Shown piece after piece: positions 34,176 through 42,585 of a stretch of 64,000 nucleotides of DNA. The notes beneath the pieces were generated by a model, which made no database searches, was not told where the DNA came from, and saw only the letters and a list, made by a program, of their open reading frames with translations. Position 1 is the stretch's first letter; each line of letters starts with the position of its first letter. Where the stretch lies: the NCBI RefSeq assembly GCF_001702265.1, contig NZ_MAUE01000045.1, forward strand, positions 310,001-374,000. Reading direction: 5' to 3'. The position numbers and the translations under genes are program-made. Origin of the DNA: Pseudomonas aylmerensis. GTDB lineage: Bacteria > Pseudomonadota > Gammaproteobacteria > Pseudomonadales > Pseudomonadaceae.

Positions 34176-35867
34176 ATGAACGAAGACTTTTGGAAGGATA
34201 AGTACCCCGCCGGGATTGCTGCAGAAATCAATCCAGACGAGTATCCGAATATTCAGGCGGTATTGAAGCAGTCCTGCCAGCGCTTCGCCAACAAACCGGC
34301 TTTCAGCAACCTGGGCAAGACAATCACCTACGGTGAACTGTACGAATTGTCCGGCGCCTTCGCCGCGTACCTGCAACAGCATACCGACTTGAAGCCGGGC
34401 GATCGAATCGCCGTGCAACTGCCCAACGTCCTGCAATACCCGGTCGCCGTGTTCGGCGCCATCCGTGCTGGCCTGATCGTGGTCAACACCAACCCGCTGT
34501 ACACCGCGCGGGAAATGGAACACCAATTCAACGACTCCGGCGCCAAGGCGCTGGTCTGCCTGGCCAACATGGCCCACCTGGCGGAAAAGGTCGTGCCCAA
34601 GACCGCCGTCAGGCATGTCATCGTCACTGAAGTCGCCGACCTGCTGCCGCCACTCAAGCGCCTGCTGATCAACAGCGTCATCAAGTACGTGAAGAAAATG
34701 GTCCCGGCCTATCACTTGCCCAAGGCGATCAAGTTCAACGACGTGCTGGCCAAGGGGCACGGCCAACCGGTCAGCGACGCCAGCCCGGACAGTGGCGATG
34801 TGGCCGTGCTGCAATACACCGGCGGCACCACCGGCGTGGCCAAGGGCGCGATGCTCACCCACCGCAACCTGGTGGCCAACATGCTGCAGTGCAAGGCCCT
34901 GATGGGCTCCAACCTCAATGAAGGTTGCGAGATCCTGATCACGCCGCTGCCGCTGTACCACATCTACGCGTTCACCTTTCATTGCATGGCGATGATGCTG
35001 ATCGGCAACCACAACATCCTGATCAGCAACCCGCGCGACTTGCCGGCGATGGTCAAGGAGCTGTCGAAGTGGAAGTTCAGCGGCTTTGTCGGCCTCAACA
35101 CCCTGTTCGTGGCGCTGTGCAACAACGAGGCGTTCCGCAAGCTGGATTTCTCCGCGTTGAAAGTCACCCTGTCGGGCGGCATGGCCCTGCAACTGGCCGC
35201 TGCCGAGCGCTGGAAGGCCGTGACCGGCTGTGGCATCTGTGAAGGCTACGGCATGACCGAGACCAGCCCGGTGGCCACGGTGAACCCGATCCAGCATATC
35301 CAGATCGGTACCATCGGCATTCCGGTGCCGTCCACCGTGTGCAAGGTCATTGCCGATGACGGCACCGAGCTGGCGCTGGGCGAGACTGGTGAGCTGTGCG
35401 TCAAGGGCCCGCAAGTGATGAAAGGCTACTGGCAGCGCGAAGACGCCACTGCCGAGATGCTCGACAGCGAAGGCTGGCTGAAGACCGGTGACATCGCGAT
35501 CATCCAGCCTGACGGCTATATGCGCATTGTCGACCGCAAGAAGGACATGATCCTGGTTTCCGGTTTCAACGTGTATCCCAACGAGCTGGAAGACGTGCTG
35601 GCAGGCCTGCCGGGCGTGTTGCAGTGCGCGGCCATCGGTGTGCCGGATGAAAAGTCCGGGGAGCACATCAAGCTCTTTATCGTGGTCAAGCCGGGCGCGA
35701 CCCTGACCAAGGAGCAGGTGATGGAGCATATGCGCGCCAACGTCACCGGCTACAAAGTGCCCAAGGCCGTGGAATTCCGTGACGCGTTGCCGACTACCAA
35801 CGTGGGCAAGATCCTGCGCCGTGAACTGCGCGATGAAGAGCTGAAGAAGCTAGGCCTGAAAAAGTAA
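34176..35867 (+). CDS. fadD1: Long-chain fatty-acid-CoA ligase FadD1
   Basis: The 563-residue paralogue of FadD2 begins MNEDFWKDKYPAGIAAEINP, nearly the same as P. aeruginosa FadD1. The ATP motif YTGGTTGVAKG, GYGMTETSP and the acyl-adenylate lysine region VGKILRRELRDEELKK are intact. It activates long-chain fatty acids at the inner membrane for beta-oxidation. TGAGGAG lies before the ATG. It ends at a strong terminator. Confidence 0.94.
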   Translation: MNEDFWKDKYPAGIAAEINPDEYPNIQAVLKQSCQRFANKPAFSNLGKTITYGELYELSGAFAAYLQQHTDLKPGDRIAVQLPNVLQYPVAVFGAIRAGLIVVNTNPLYTAREMEHQFNDSGAKALVCLANMAHLAEKVVPKTAVRHVIVTEVADLLPPLKRLLINSVIKYVKKMVPAYHLPKAIKFNDVLAKGHGQPVSDASPDSGDVAVLQYTGGTTGVAKGAMLTHRNLVANMLQCKALMGSNLNEGCEILITPLPLYHIYAFTFHCMAMMLIGNHNILISNPRDLPAMVKELSKWKFSGFVGLNTLFVALCNNEAFRKLDFSALKVTLSGGMALQLAAAERWKAVTGCGICEGYGMTETSPVATVNPIQHIQIGTIGIPVPSTVCKVIADDGTELALGETGELCVKGPQVMKGYWQREDATAEMLDSEGWLKTGDIAIIQPDGYMRIVDRKKDMILVSGFNVYPNELEDVLAGLPGVLQCAAIGVPDEKSGEHIKLFIVVKPGATLTKEQVMEHMRANVTGYKVPKAVEFRDALPTTNVGKILRRELRDEELKKLGLKK

Positions 35868-35871
35868 CCCT

Positions 35872-35899
35872 AAAAAACCCCGCGAATGCGGGGTTTTTT
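35872..35899 (+). terminator. Rho-independent terminator of fadD1
   Basis: AAAAAACCCCGC and GCGGGGTTTTTT form a 12-bp stem around GAAT. Confidence 0.92.
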
Positions 35900-35938
35900 A
35901 ATGCTTGCTGATTAGCAGGGGTGAAATGCAATCCAAAG

Positions 35939-36027
35939 TGTGGGAGCGATCTTGCTCGCGAATGCGGTGTATCAGCGACTGATCATGCGACTGACACTCT
36001 GCATTCGCGAGCAAGCCCGCTCCCACA
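35939..36027. repeat. REPIN after fadD1
   Basis: TGTGGGAGCGATCTTGCTCG faces CGAGCAAGCCCGCTCCCACA; the left arm has a small mismatch (GATC for GGGC). Inner pairing uses GAATGCGG/TGCATTC. Confidence 0.82.
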
Positions 36028-36042
36028 TTTTAAAGCGGATTC

Positions 36043-36420
36043 CTACAGTGCGAATTGCGCAAAGCTGACGCCGGCCCCGGCTGGACGTACATCCTTGAGG
36101 AACGAATCCTTGTCCGCGCTCAGCTCCAGGGTGATCTCCGGCTTGCGCTTGCCGGCATTGCGCACCACCAGCCCTTCGAGTTTTTCACGCAGGAACACCG
36201 TTGGCACCTTCAGGTGCAGCAACTGGTCGGTGTCGGCGTTATGCATCAACAGGTGAATCCACTCGTACTGGCCCACGGCAATCCGACCCACTGGCAGGTC
36301 GAACCACCAGATGTTGCGTTTGCGGTCCAGGTCAGTGAAGTGGCAGTTGTTGACGCCGAGTACGGCACCGCCCAGTTCCTGGTTTCTGCGGGCGATGGCC
36401 TGTGCTTTATTGAGTTTCAT
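36043..36420 (-). CDS. Conserved-type hypothetical protein, 125 residues
   Basis: The protein begins MKLNKAQAIARRNQELGGAV and contains a hydrophobic but non-membrane core (NIWWFDLPVGRIAVGQYEWIHLLMHN) and a beta-rich second half. I do not recognise a domain. AGGAAGG is ideally placed before the ATG at 36420, so it is very likely real. It is divergent from the csbD gene. Confidence 0.75.
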   Translation of the reverse strand: MKLNKAQAIARRNQELGGAVLGVNNCHFTDLDRKRNIWWFDLPVGRIAVGQYEWIHLLMHNADTDQLLHLKVPTVFLREKLEGLVVRNAGKRKPEITLELSADKDSFLKDVRPAGAGVSFAQFAL

Positions 36421-36621
36421 AACCTTCCTACGGGATCTGTTATTCAGCGTTATAGCCTGAATGTGCCGGGCATTCTCGTGGGTTGGCCGCAAAACATAAA
36501 GCCAAACCTGCGGCTGGCGATGAAATGCTCGCGCAAAAATAATTGAAACTCTGCCGAACCGCCTCGGGTCAATCTTTACGTAATGACCAAAACCCTTTGA
36601 TTGTTCTTTCGGAGAAATACC

Positions 36622-36807
36622 ATGGGCAGCACAGCGGATAAGGCAAAAGGTTTGAAAGACGAAGCCGTCGGCAACATCAAGCAAGGCGTCGGCAAAGTCA
36701 CCGGCAACGACAAACTGCGCGCTGAAGGCGTGGTGCAGGAAAAGAAAGGCCAAGTCGAGAAAGCCGTCGGCGACACCAAGGACGCAGTCAAGAAAGCGAC
36801 CAAGTAA
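36622..36807 (+). CDS. CsbD-family stress protein
   Basis: The 61-residue Lys- and Ala-rich protein has the CsbD repeat pattern AKGLKDEAVGNIKQGVGKVT and QEKKGQVEKAVGDTKDAVK. CsbD proteins are abundant general-stress or stationary-phase proteins of unknown activity. GGAGA precedes the ATG at 36622, and a terminator follows. Confidence 0.9.
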   Translation: MGSTADKAKGLKDEAVGNIKQGVGKVTGNDKLRAEGVVQEKKGQVEKAVGDTKDAVKKATK

Positions 36808-36827
36808 TACGGCGCTCGCGCAGCCTG

Positions 36828-36853
36828 ACGGCCATCCACGGATGGCCGTTTTT
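36828..36853 (+). terminator. Rho-independent terminator of the csbD-like gene
   Basis: ACGGCCATCC and GGATGGCCGT form a 10-bp stem with a 2-base opening, followed by a T-run. Confidence 0.88.
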
Positions 36854-36975
36854 ATGTCACACCCCGTGATTAAAGTTTCGAAATTGTTTCGAGGTCGCCA
36901 AATAGGCTACCTTGATGTAGAAAACGGCCCCTGAGTCGCCCACGAACTCAACCTTTTGCGGCGAAAGGAGACGCT

Positions 36976-37926
36976 ATGATTTTTCCGGTACTGCAAGGCC
37001 TCAAGCTTCATAAAGTGCTGGTGCGCACCGTCAAGGAATTCGTTGATGACGAGATGCCCACCTACGCCTCGGCACTGGCCTACCAGATGCTGTTTTCGTT
37101 GTTTCCCTTCCTGCTGTTCCTCATTGCCCTGATCGGTTTCCTGCACCTGCCGGACTTTTTCACCTGGCTGCGCATGCAGTCGGAGCTGGTGTTGCCGCCC
37201 CAGGCGCTGGAGCAGGTCAACCCGGTGATCGACCAGTTGCAGCAATCCAAGGGTGGCCTGCTCTCGGTGGGTATCGTGATCGCGCTGTGGACGGCTTCCG
37301 CCGGCGTGCGCCTGATGATGAGCGCGATGAATGCCGCCTACGACGTGGTCGAAGGCCGTCCGATCTGGAAGCGCTTCCCGCTGTCGATTTTCTACACTGT
37401 CGGCATTGCCGGCATGCTCCTGGCCGCCGCCGCGCTGATGGTGCTCGGCCCGCAGGTGATGGAGTGGCTGGCCGGGCAGATCGGCATGCAGGAATTCGTG
37501 GTCACCCTGTGGACCATCCTGCGCTGGCCGTTGATTGTGATCTTGCTGATGTTCGCCGTGGCCCTCATGTACTACGTGATGCCTGACGTCGAGCAGAAAT
37601 TCCGCTTCATCACACCTGGCTCGGTGCTGGCGGTGGTGGTGTGGATCGTCGCCTCACTGGGGTTTGGCTACTACGTCAAAACCTTCGCCGACTACAACGC
37701 CATGTATGGCAGCATCGGTGCGATCATTGTGCTGCTCCTCTACTTCTACATTTCCGCCGCCGTGCTGTTGCTGGGTGCGGAGATGAATGCGGTGATCGAG
37801 CACATGTCCGCCGAAGGCAAGGACCCAGGCGAAAAGGAGTTCGACGAAGCGGGCGCCACCGATGAAAAACAGCATGTCTCCGGCCTTGGCCGGGACCACT
37901 CCAAGCCCACTAACGACGAAGTCTGA
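36976..37926 (+). CDS. YihY/BrkB-family inner-membrane protein
   Basis: The 316-residue protein has six predicted helices and the family landmarks DDEMPTYASALAYQMLFSLFPFLLFLI, a WTASAGVRLMMSAMNAAYDV loop and YNAMYGSIGAIIVLLLYFYIS. It was once called ribonuclease BN, which is now regarded as a misassignment. Its true function is unsettled. The C-terminal tail of about 40 residues is charged. It ends 3 bases before def, so the two are cotranscribed. Confidence 0.88.
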   Translation: MIFPVLQGLKLHKVLVRTVKEFVDDEMPTYASALAYQMLFSLFPFLLFLIALIGFLHLPDFFTWLRMQSELVLPPQALEQVNPVIDQLQQSKGGLLSVGIVIALWTASAGVRLMMSAMNAAYDVVEGRPIWKRFPLSIFYTVGIAGMLLAAAALMVLGPQVMEWLAGQIGMQEFVVTLWTILRWPLIVILLMFAVALMYYVMPDVEQKFRFITPGSVLAVVVWIVASLGFGYYVKTFADYNAMYGSIGAIIVLLLYFYISAAVLLLGAEMNAVIEHMSAEGKDPGEKEFDEAGATDEKQHVSGLGRDHSKPTNDEV

Positions 37927-37929
37927 TCG

Positions 37930-38469
37930 ATGATCCGTGAAATCCTGAAAATGGGCGACGAGCGCCTGCTGCGTATCGCGCCCCCGGTGCCGCCGGAAAT
38001 GTTCGACAGCCCCGAGCTGTGGCAGTTGATCGATGACATGTTCCAGACCATGGAGCATGTGGGAGGCGTCGGCCTGGCCGCGCCGCAGATTGGCGTCGAC
38101 CTGCAACTGGTGATCTTCGGGTTCGAGGCCAGTGAGCGCTATCCCGACGCGCCGCCAGTGCCGCAGACCATTCTGATCAATCCGTTGATCACACCGCTGA
38201 GCCCGGTGCTGGAAGAGGGCTATGAGGGCTGCCTGTCCGTGCCCGGCCTGCGCGGCGCCGTGGACCGTTACCAGCAGATTCGCTACGAAGGTTTCGATCC
38301 CAAGGGCGAGCCGATCGTGCGTTTTGCCGATGGCTTCCATGCGCGCGTGGTGCAGCATGAGTGCGATCACCTGATCGGCCGGCTGTACCCGTCGCGGATT
38401 ACGGATTTCAGCAAGTTCGGGTTTATCGAAGTGATGTTCCCGGACATGGATCCTGCGGCTGACGAGTAA
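37930..38469 (+). CDS. def: Peptide deformylase
   Basis: The 179-residue metalloenzyme removes the formyl group from nascent proteins. All three family motifs are present: GVGLAAPQIG, EGCLSVPG and QHECDHLIG, which give the Cys and two His metal ligands and the catalytic Glu. It differs from the essential def gene usually found beside fmt, so it is probably a second paralogue. It follows the YihY gene in an operon. Confidence 0.92.
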   Translation: MIREILKMGDERLLRIAPPVPPEMFDSPELWQLIDDMFQTMEHVGGVGLAAPQIGVDLQLVIFGFEASERYPDAPPVPQTILINPLITPLSPVLEEGYEGCLSVPGLRGAVDRYQQIRYEGFDPKGEPIVRFADGFHARVVQHECDHLIGRLYPSRITDFSKFGFIEVMFPDMDPAADE

Positions 38470-38494
38470 ACCCCTGACACAACCCATCAAAACG

Positions 38495-38581
38495 GTGGGA
38501 GCGGGCTTGCTCGCGAAGGCAGTGTATCAGTCACGCATGTATCGACTGATAAAACGCATTCGCGAGCAAGCCCGCTCCCAC
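38495..38581. repeat. REPIN after def
   Basis: GTGGGAGCGGGCTTGCTCGC faces GCGAGCAAGCCCGCTCCCAC with a TATCAGTC/GACTGATA inner pair. It is the same subtype as the copies near fadD2 and gntP. Confidence 0.87.
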
Positions 38582-38605
38582 AGGTTGATGGCATTTCACG
38601 TCAGG

Positions 38606-39424
38606 TTATTGCGCGGGTTTGACGAACCGCAGGGTCATCCGATCCGACTCGCCAATCGCCACGTACCTGGCCTTATCCTGTTCTCCCAGCTTCAACGTCG
38701 GCGGCAAGGTCCACACTCCGCCGGGATAGTCCTTGGTGTCCTTCGCATTGGCATTCACCTCACTTTGTCCCGCCAGCTTGAAGCCTGCATCGGTCGCCAG
38801 CTTCACCACTTGCGCAGTGGTCAGGTAACCGCTGTCCTTGATCGCTTCCAGGTCCGCGCCATCCTTGGCCCGGTGATCTTCCACGCCCAGCACGCCGCCC
38901 GGTTTCAGCACCGTGTAGAACGCACGGAAAGTGGCGTTGGCAGTGTCGGCCGCCACCCAGTTATGCACATTGCGGAAGGTCAGCACGGCGTCGGCTGAAC
39001 CGGGTTTGCCCAACACCGGCGCCTTGGGGTCGAACTCGACCACTTCAGCCTTGGCATAGCGCGCCGGGTCGGCGGCGAATTTCTTCTTCAGGTTCTCTTC
39101 CGAGGTCCGCGCATAGGCACTGCTGCTCGCCGCCTGCACGGCGGCAATGTAATGCCCGTGATCCTTGAGCAGCGGCGCCAGCAGTTCGCTGTACCAACCG
39201 CCACCCGGGGTGATTTCGATCACGGTTTGCCTGGCGCCCAGGCCAAAGAACTCCAGCGTCTGCTGCGGATGACGATAGCCGTCACGCGCACTGTTGGCAG
39301 GGTCGCGCCAACTGCCGGCGAGTACACTGGCGTACTGCTTGGCGCTGATGGGTGCGTCGGCGGCCTGGCTGAAGGTGGGGGCGAGGAGGGCGGTGAGGGA
39401 CAGCGCTGCAAGCGTCGTTTTCAT
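38606..39424 (-). CDS. Class I SAM-dependent methyltransferase with signal peptide
   Basis: The 272-residue protein begins with a clear export signal (MKTTLAALSLTALLAPTFSQA) and then has a Rossmann methyltransferase core with VIEITPGGGWYSELLAPLL as motif I. Later parts are ADAVLTFRNVHNW and LKPGGVLGVEDHRA. Methyltransferases need cytosolic SAM, so predicted export is odd; the fold may serve another purpose. The function is unknown. ATG at 39424 or 39430 is possible. Confidence 0.8.
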   Translation of the reverse strand: MKTTLAALSLTALLAPTFSQAADAPISAKQYASVLAGSWRDPANSARDGYRHPQQTLEFFGLGARQTVIEITPGGGWYSELLAPLLKDHGHYIAAVQAASSSAYARTSEENLKKKFAADPARYAKAEVVEFDPKAPVLGKPGSADAVLTFRNVHNWVAADTANATFRAFYTVLKPGGVLGVEDHRAKDGADLEAIKDSGYLTTAQVVKLATDAGFKLAGQSEVNANAKDTKDYPGGVWTLPPTLKLGEQDKARYVAIGESDRMTLRFVKPAQ

Positions 39425-39518
39425 GATCATCCTGTAGAGGGCTAGGGTGCCCCCGAGGCTAGCATGGGCCCTCTGCCGGCCGATCACACATTATCTGCGG
39501 TGAACCGCACCAAAGGTT

Positions 39519-39935
39519 CTAAGCACCGATGTTCAAGCCCATGGCGATCATCGGCTTGTTGCGTTTGTACCGCACCAGTCGTTCGCTGAGGGACTGCGGC
39601 AGCCGCGTGTCCTGGGTGAAGCCGATGCGCTGATACAGCCCTTCCAGGTCCGGATGGCACAGCAACCAGACCGTGCCGTCCACATCTGCCACGGCCTGCT
39701 CAATCAAGCGCGCCGCCAGCCCCTGGCCGCGATACGCCGGGTCGACAAACACCCCCGTCAGCCACTGCCCGCCGACCACCGGCGTGAGGCACAGGCCGGC
39801 GACAATCTCGCCATCGCGCGCCACCCACAAACGCCCGCCCTTGAGCGCCTTCATCGACGAATCGTGGCGGCGGTAAAACTTGTTCAGCAGCGGCCACAGC
39901 GGCTCTGCCAGCGGTTCGAGGTGCAGTTCGGGCAT
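39519..39935 (-). CDS. GNAT-family N-acetyltransferase
   Basis: The 138-residue protein has the GNAT acetyl-CoA loop GVFVDPAYRGQGLAARLIEQAV and the C-terminal YQRIGF motif. The substrate is unknown. ATG at 39935 gives the usual length, although the ribosome site is weak. It is divergent from the small lysine-rich gene. Confidence 0.83.
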   Translation of the reverse strand: MPELHLEPLAEPLWPLLNKFYRRHDSSMKALKGGRLWVARDGEIVAGLCLTPVVGGQWLTGVFVDPAYRGQGLAARLIEQAVADVDGTVWLLCHPDLEGLYQRIGFTQDTRLPQSLSERLVRYKRNKPMIAMGLNIGA

Positions 39936-40038
39936 GGTGTTCGCGCAACATAATCCAGGGCCGGAGATTATAAGCGCCTTCTGTGGGGCAATAGGTGGTA
40001 TACCCAGTGTTACATCCCCTGTAAGTGGAGCATGCATC

Positions 40039-40155
40039 ATGGCCAAAGGTATGGATTCAAAGAAAGCCGCGAAGAAAAAACCGGCAAAGACCGCCGATGA
40101 AAAACGCGCTGACAAGAAAGCCAAGAAGTCCGAGACCGGCCTGTTCGGTCACTGA
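40039..40155 (+). CDS. Small lysine-rich basic protein, 38 residues
   Basis: The predicted peptide starts MAKGMDSKKAAKKKPAK and has 12 lysines in 38 residues, so it is very basic and probably disordered, like a tiny nucleic-acid-binding protein. GGAG stands 8 bases before the ATG at 40039. It ends GLFGH. I recognise no family; the role is unknown. Confidence 0.6.
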   Translation: MAKGMDSKKAAKKKPAKTADEKRADKKAKKSETGLFGH

Positions 40156-40168
40156 GTTACAAGCTTAG

Positions 40169-40186
40169 AACCAAACGATCTGCAAG
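40169..40186 (+). promoter_or_regulatory. 18-bp element shared with the TonB receptor promoter (copy 1)
   Basis: AACCAAACGATCTGCAAG is identical to 43635-43652. It lies 50 bases before the desaturase start. AACC is a common core of ECF -35 elements, so this is a candidate promoter for the sigma factor encoded at 42076. Confidence 0.55.
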
Positions 40187-40205
40187 ATTTTTGCGCCTCA
40201 TTGCA

Positions 40206-40228
40206 CAGAGCAGGAAACACCTGCTCTG
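40206..40228 (+). promoter_or_regulatory. 9-bp inverted repeat in the desaturase leader
   Basis: CAGAGCAGG and CCTGCTCTG pair perfectly around AAACA, ending 8 bases before the desaturase ATG. It overlaps the place of a ribosome site and may form an mRNA hairpin. Confidence 0.5.
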
Positions 40229-40236
40229 AGCTGCCG

Positions 40237-41166
40237 ATGGCCAACTACCTTGATGAGACCCAACGCCGGGAAATCGAAGCCCTGGCGAACAGTTTTACCG
40301 CCCGCACCGAATGGCCGACCTGGCTGTTGTTGATCGGCGTCTACGCCGGCTGGTTCGCCGTGGTCCTCGCCAGCCACTGGCTGGGTGTGGGGCTGAGTAC
40401 CGTACTGCTGATTCCCATCGTGACGCTGTGGCTGTCCGTGCAACACGAACTGCTGCATGGCCATCCCACCCGCTCGCGCCGGCTCAACAAACTCCTCGGT
40501 TATGCCCCGTTCGCCGTGTGGTACCCCTACACGCTGTACCGCGACAGCCATCTGCTGCACCACAATGATGACGACCTGACCCTGCCCGGCATCGACCCGG
40601 AAAGCCGCTACCTCAACCAGCAGCAATGGGACAACAGCTCACTGTTCGAACGTGGCGTGCATTGGCTGACCAAAACCGTGCTCGGTCGTTTTCTGCTGGC
40701 CGCGCCCTTGGCGATCACCCGCCTGGCGCGCCATGAATGGCAGCGCCTGCCACAGGTCTGGCTGATGTGGCTGGCCCACGGCGCGGTGACGCTGCTGATG
40801 TTGAGTTTCATCGCCCACTACAGCGCACTTTCAGTCGTGCAGTACCTGCTGCTGGTCAGCGTGCCGGCCTTGTCGCTGGCGTCGATCCGTTCCTACTATG
40901 AGCACCGTCCGCATCCGCAACCGGAGCAGCGCACGGTGCTCAACGAGGCATCGTGGCCGTGGACCTGGCTGTTTTTGAACAACAACCTGCACCTGGTGCA
41001 CCACGACTTGCCGCAATTGCCCTGGTATTTGCTGCCCACCGTCTACCGCGCCCGTCGCGAGCAGTGGGTGGCGCGCAGCGGCGGGTTCCTGGTGCAGGGC
41101 TACGGCCAGTTGATCAGCCGCCACGGGCTCAAGGCCATCGACAGCCCGCGCCATCCCTTTGCCTGA
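40237..41166 (+). CDS. Fatty-acid-desaturase-type di-iron membrane enzyme
   Basis: The 309-residue protein has membrane helices around residues 28-65, 145-160 and 175-215. Three histidine boxes hold a di-iron centre: HELLHGH at 70-76, HLLHH at 105-109 and HLVHH at 252-256. The superfamily desaturates or hydroxylates lipids, carotenoids, alkanes and some amino acid derivatives. The real substrate is unknown. Ten bases after it comes a binding-protein-like gene, and then an ECF sigma factor. An 18-bp element upstream matches the TonB receptor promoter. These links suggest work on an imported or secreted small molecule rather than bulk lipid. Confidence 0.85.
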   Translation: MANYLDETQRREIEALANSFTARTEWPTWLLLIGVYAGWFAVVLASHWLGVGLSTVLLIPIVTLWLSVQHELLHGHPTRSRRLNKLLGYAPFAVWYPYTLYRDSHLLHHNDDDLTLPGIDPESRYLNQQQWDNSSLFERGVHWLTKTVLGRFLLAAPLAITRLARHEWQRLPQVWLMWLAHGAVTLLMLSFIAHYSALSVVQYLLLVSVPALSLASIRSYYEHRPHPQPEQRTVLNEASWPWTWLFLNNNLHLVHHDLPQLPWYLLPTVYRARREQWVARSGGFLVQGYGQLISRHGLKAIDSPRHPFA

Positions 41167-41175
41167 GAGACCCGC

Positions 41176-41967
41176 ATGAGTGATCACTACGCCGAGCTGC
41201 TGATGTATGTCGCGCCGGACCCCATCCAACAGGCCAACCAACAGTGGTTGACGCGAATCCTGGAGCGCCTGGGCCTGGGCCGGCGCGACGCCGCGCATCT
41301 GGACCTGCTCGGCTTGTGGCTGGCCCCTGAACTACTCGTTACCCAGACCTGCGGCTACCCGCTGATGACCCAGCTGCGCGGTCAGGTGCGCGTCATCGGC
41401 CGGCCACGTTATGAGTTGCCGCACAGCAGCAACGGCGCCCATCGCAGCCTGCTGCTGGCCCGCGCGGACAACCCGCACACCGACCTGGCGCAGTTCTACC
41501 AAAGCCGTGGCGTGATCAATGGCCACGACTCCAACAGCGGCATGAACCTGCTGCGCGAACGCTTGGCGCCGTTGCAGCAGGACGGTCGGTTTTTTTCCAG
41601 CGTCGGCATCAGTGGTGCCCATCGCGAGAGCCTGCGCTGGTTGCGCGAGGACCGTGCCGACCTGGCCGCCATCGACAGCGTCACTTACGACTACCTGGCC
41701 CGTTTCGCCCCGCAGGAAGTCGCGGGGCTGCGCGTGGTGAGCCACAGCGCGCCGAGCCCGACCTTGCCCTACATCGGCCCGCACAGCTTGAGTGAGGCGC
41801 AGGTTGCAACGATTCGTGCGGCCATGAACCTGGCGTTGCAGGACTTGCCGCACGTGGTTGAAACCCTCGGCTTGCATGCAGTGCTGCCGGCCAGCGAAGA
41901 CGACTATCAGGTACTCCTCGACTACCAGCAGCACGCCGCCAGCCTTGGCTACCCGGTGCTTGAATAA
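41176..41967 (+). CDS. PhnD-like substrate-binding protein without signal peptide
   Basis: The 263-residue protein resembles the PhnD/transferrin-fold family of phosphate-phosphonate binding proteins, with GVINGHDSNSGMNLLRERLA, SVGISGAHRESLRWLREDRADLAAIDSVTYDYL and LRVVSHSAPSPTLPYI. It begins MSDHYAELLMYVAPDP, with no signal peptide or lipobox, so it should stay in the cytosol. It may be a ligand sensor, chaperone or enzyme. It is 10 bases after the desaturase gene and likely cotranscribed with it. Confidence 0.78.
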   Translation: MSDHYAELLMYVAPDPIQQANQQWLTRILERLGLGRRDAAHLDLLGLWLAPELLVTQTCGYPLMTQLRGQVRVIGRPRYELPHSSNGAHRSLLLARADNPHTDLAQFYQSRGVINGHDSNSGMNLLRERLAPLQQDGRFFSSVGISGAHRESLRWLREDRADLAAIDSVTYDYLARFAPQEVAGLRVVSHSAPSPTLPYIGPHSLSEAQVATIRAAMNLALQDLPHVVETLGLHAVLPASEDDYQVLLDYQQHAASLGYPVLE

Positions 41968-42075
41968 GGTTATATAAAAATACCTTTTAAATATTATTAA
42001 AGAATAAGCAGCCTTGCTAGGATCGCCCCACCGGAACACCGGACATAACGCGCAACCTACTCAGATGGAGCCACT

Positions 42076-42585
42076 ATGTCCGGCGCCGACACTTCTCACA
42101 GCGATTACGTGGGCGGATTATTCCGCAGTCATTACGACTGGCTGTGCGGCCGTTTGCACCGCCACCTCGATTCGCGCGCGCACGCCGAAGACATCGCCGC
42201 CGACACCTTCGTCCAGCTCCTGAGTTCGCCGTCGGTGGAGCCGATCCGCCAGCCCCGCGCCTTGCTCACCACCATCGCCCAGCGTCTGATGTACCAGCTG
42301 TGGCGCCGTCGTGACCTGGAGCGCGCCTACCTCGACGCCCTCGATACCGACGACACCTGCACCGCGCCGTCGCCCGAAGACCTGGCGCAAATGCTCGAAG
42401 CCCTGCAAGCCATCGACCAGTTGCTCGACGGCTTGCCGGCGAAGGTCAAGGCGACCTTTCTGCTGTCGCAACTCAATGGCCTGACCTACCCGCAAATCGC
42501 CGCCGAGCTGGGCATTTCCCAGCGTTCGGTCAGCGACTACATGACCCGCGCCTTCAATCGATGCCTGCGGCTGTGCCTGGAATGA
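42076..42585 (+). CDS. ECF sigma factor, FecI-like
   Basis: The 169-residue protein has region 2 (FRSHYDWLCGRLHRHLDSRAHAEDIAADTFVQLL) and region 4 (LPAKVKATFLLSQLNGLTYPQIAAELGISQRSVSDYMTRAF) of iron-type ECF sigma factors. It overlaps fecR by 4 bases. In such systems the factor is kept off or made active by FecR after a signal from a TonB receptor. Its targets probably include the receptor gene at 43732 and perhaps the desaturase gene. An A/T-rich gap of 108 bases lies upstream; a clear Fur box is not seen there. Confidence 0.9.
   Translation: MSGADTSHSDYVGGLFRSHYDWLCGRLHRHLDSRAHAEDIAADTFVQLLSSPSVEPIRQPRALLTTIAQRLMYQLWRRRDLERAYLDALDTDDTCTAPSPEDLAQMLEALQAIDQLLDGLPAKVKATFLLSQLNGLTYPQIAAELGISQRSVSDYMTRAFNRCLRLCLE

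Noticed and set aside
36976..37926. Ribonuclease BN
   Set aside because: The YihY/BrkB family was once named so, but the enzyme is now assigned to a different protein, so no nuclease role is claimed.
41968..42075. Fur box before the ECF sigma gene
   Set aside because: The stretch is A/T-rich, but no 19-bp match to the Fur consensus with acceptable symmetry could be found by eye. A matrix scan would decide.
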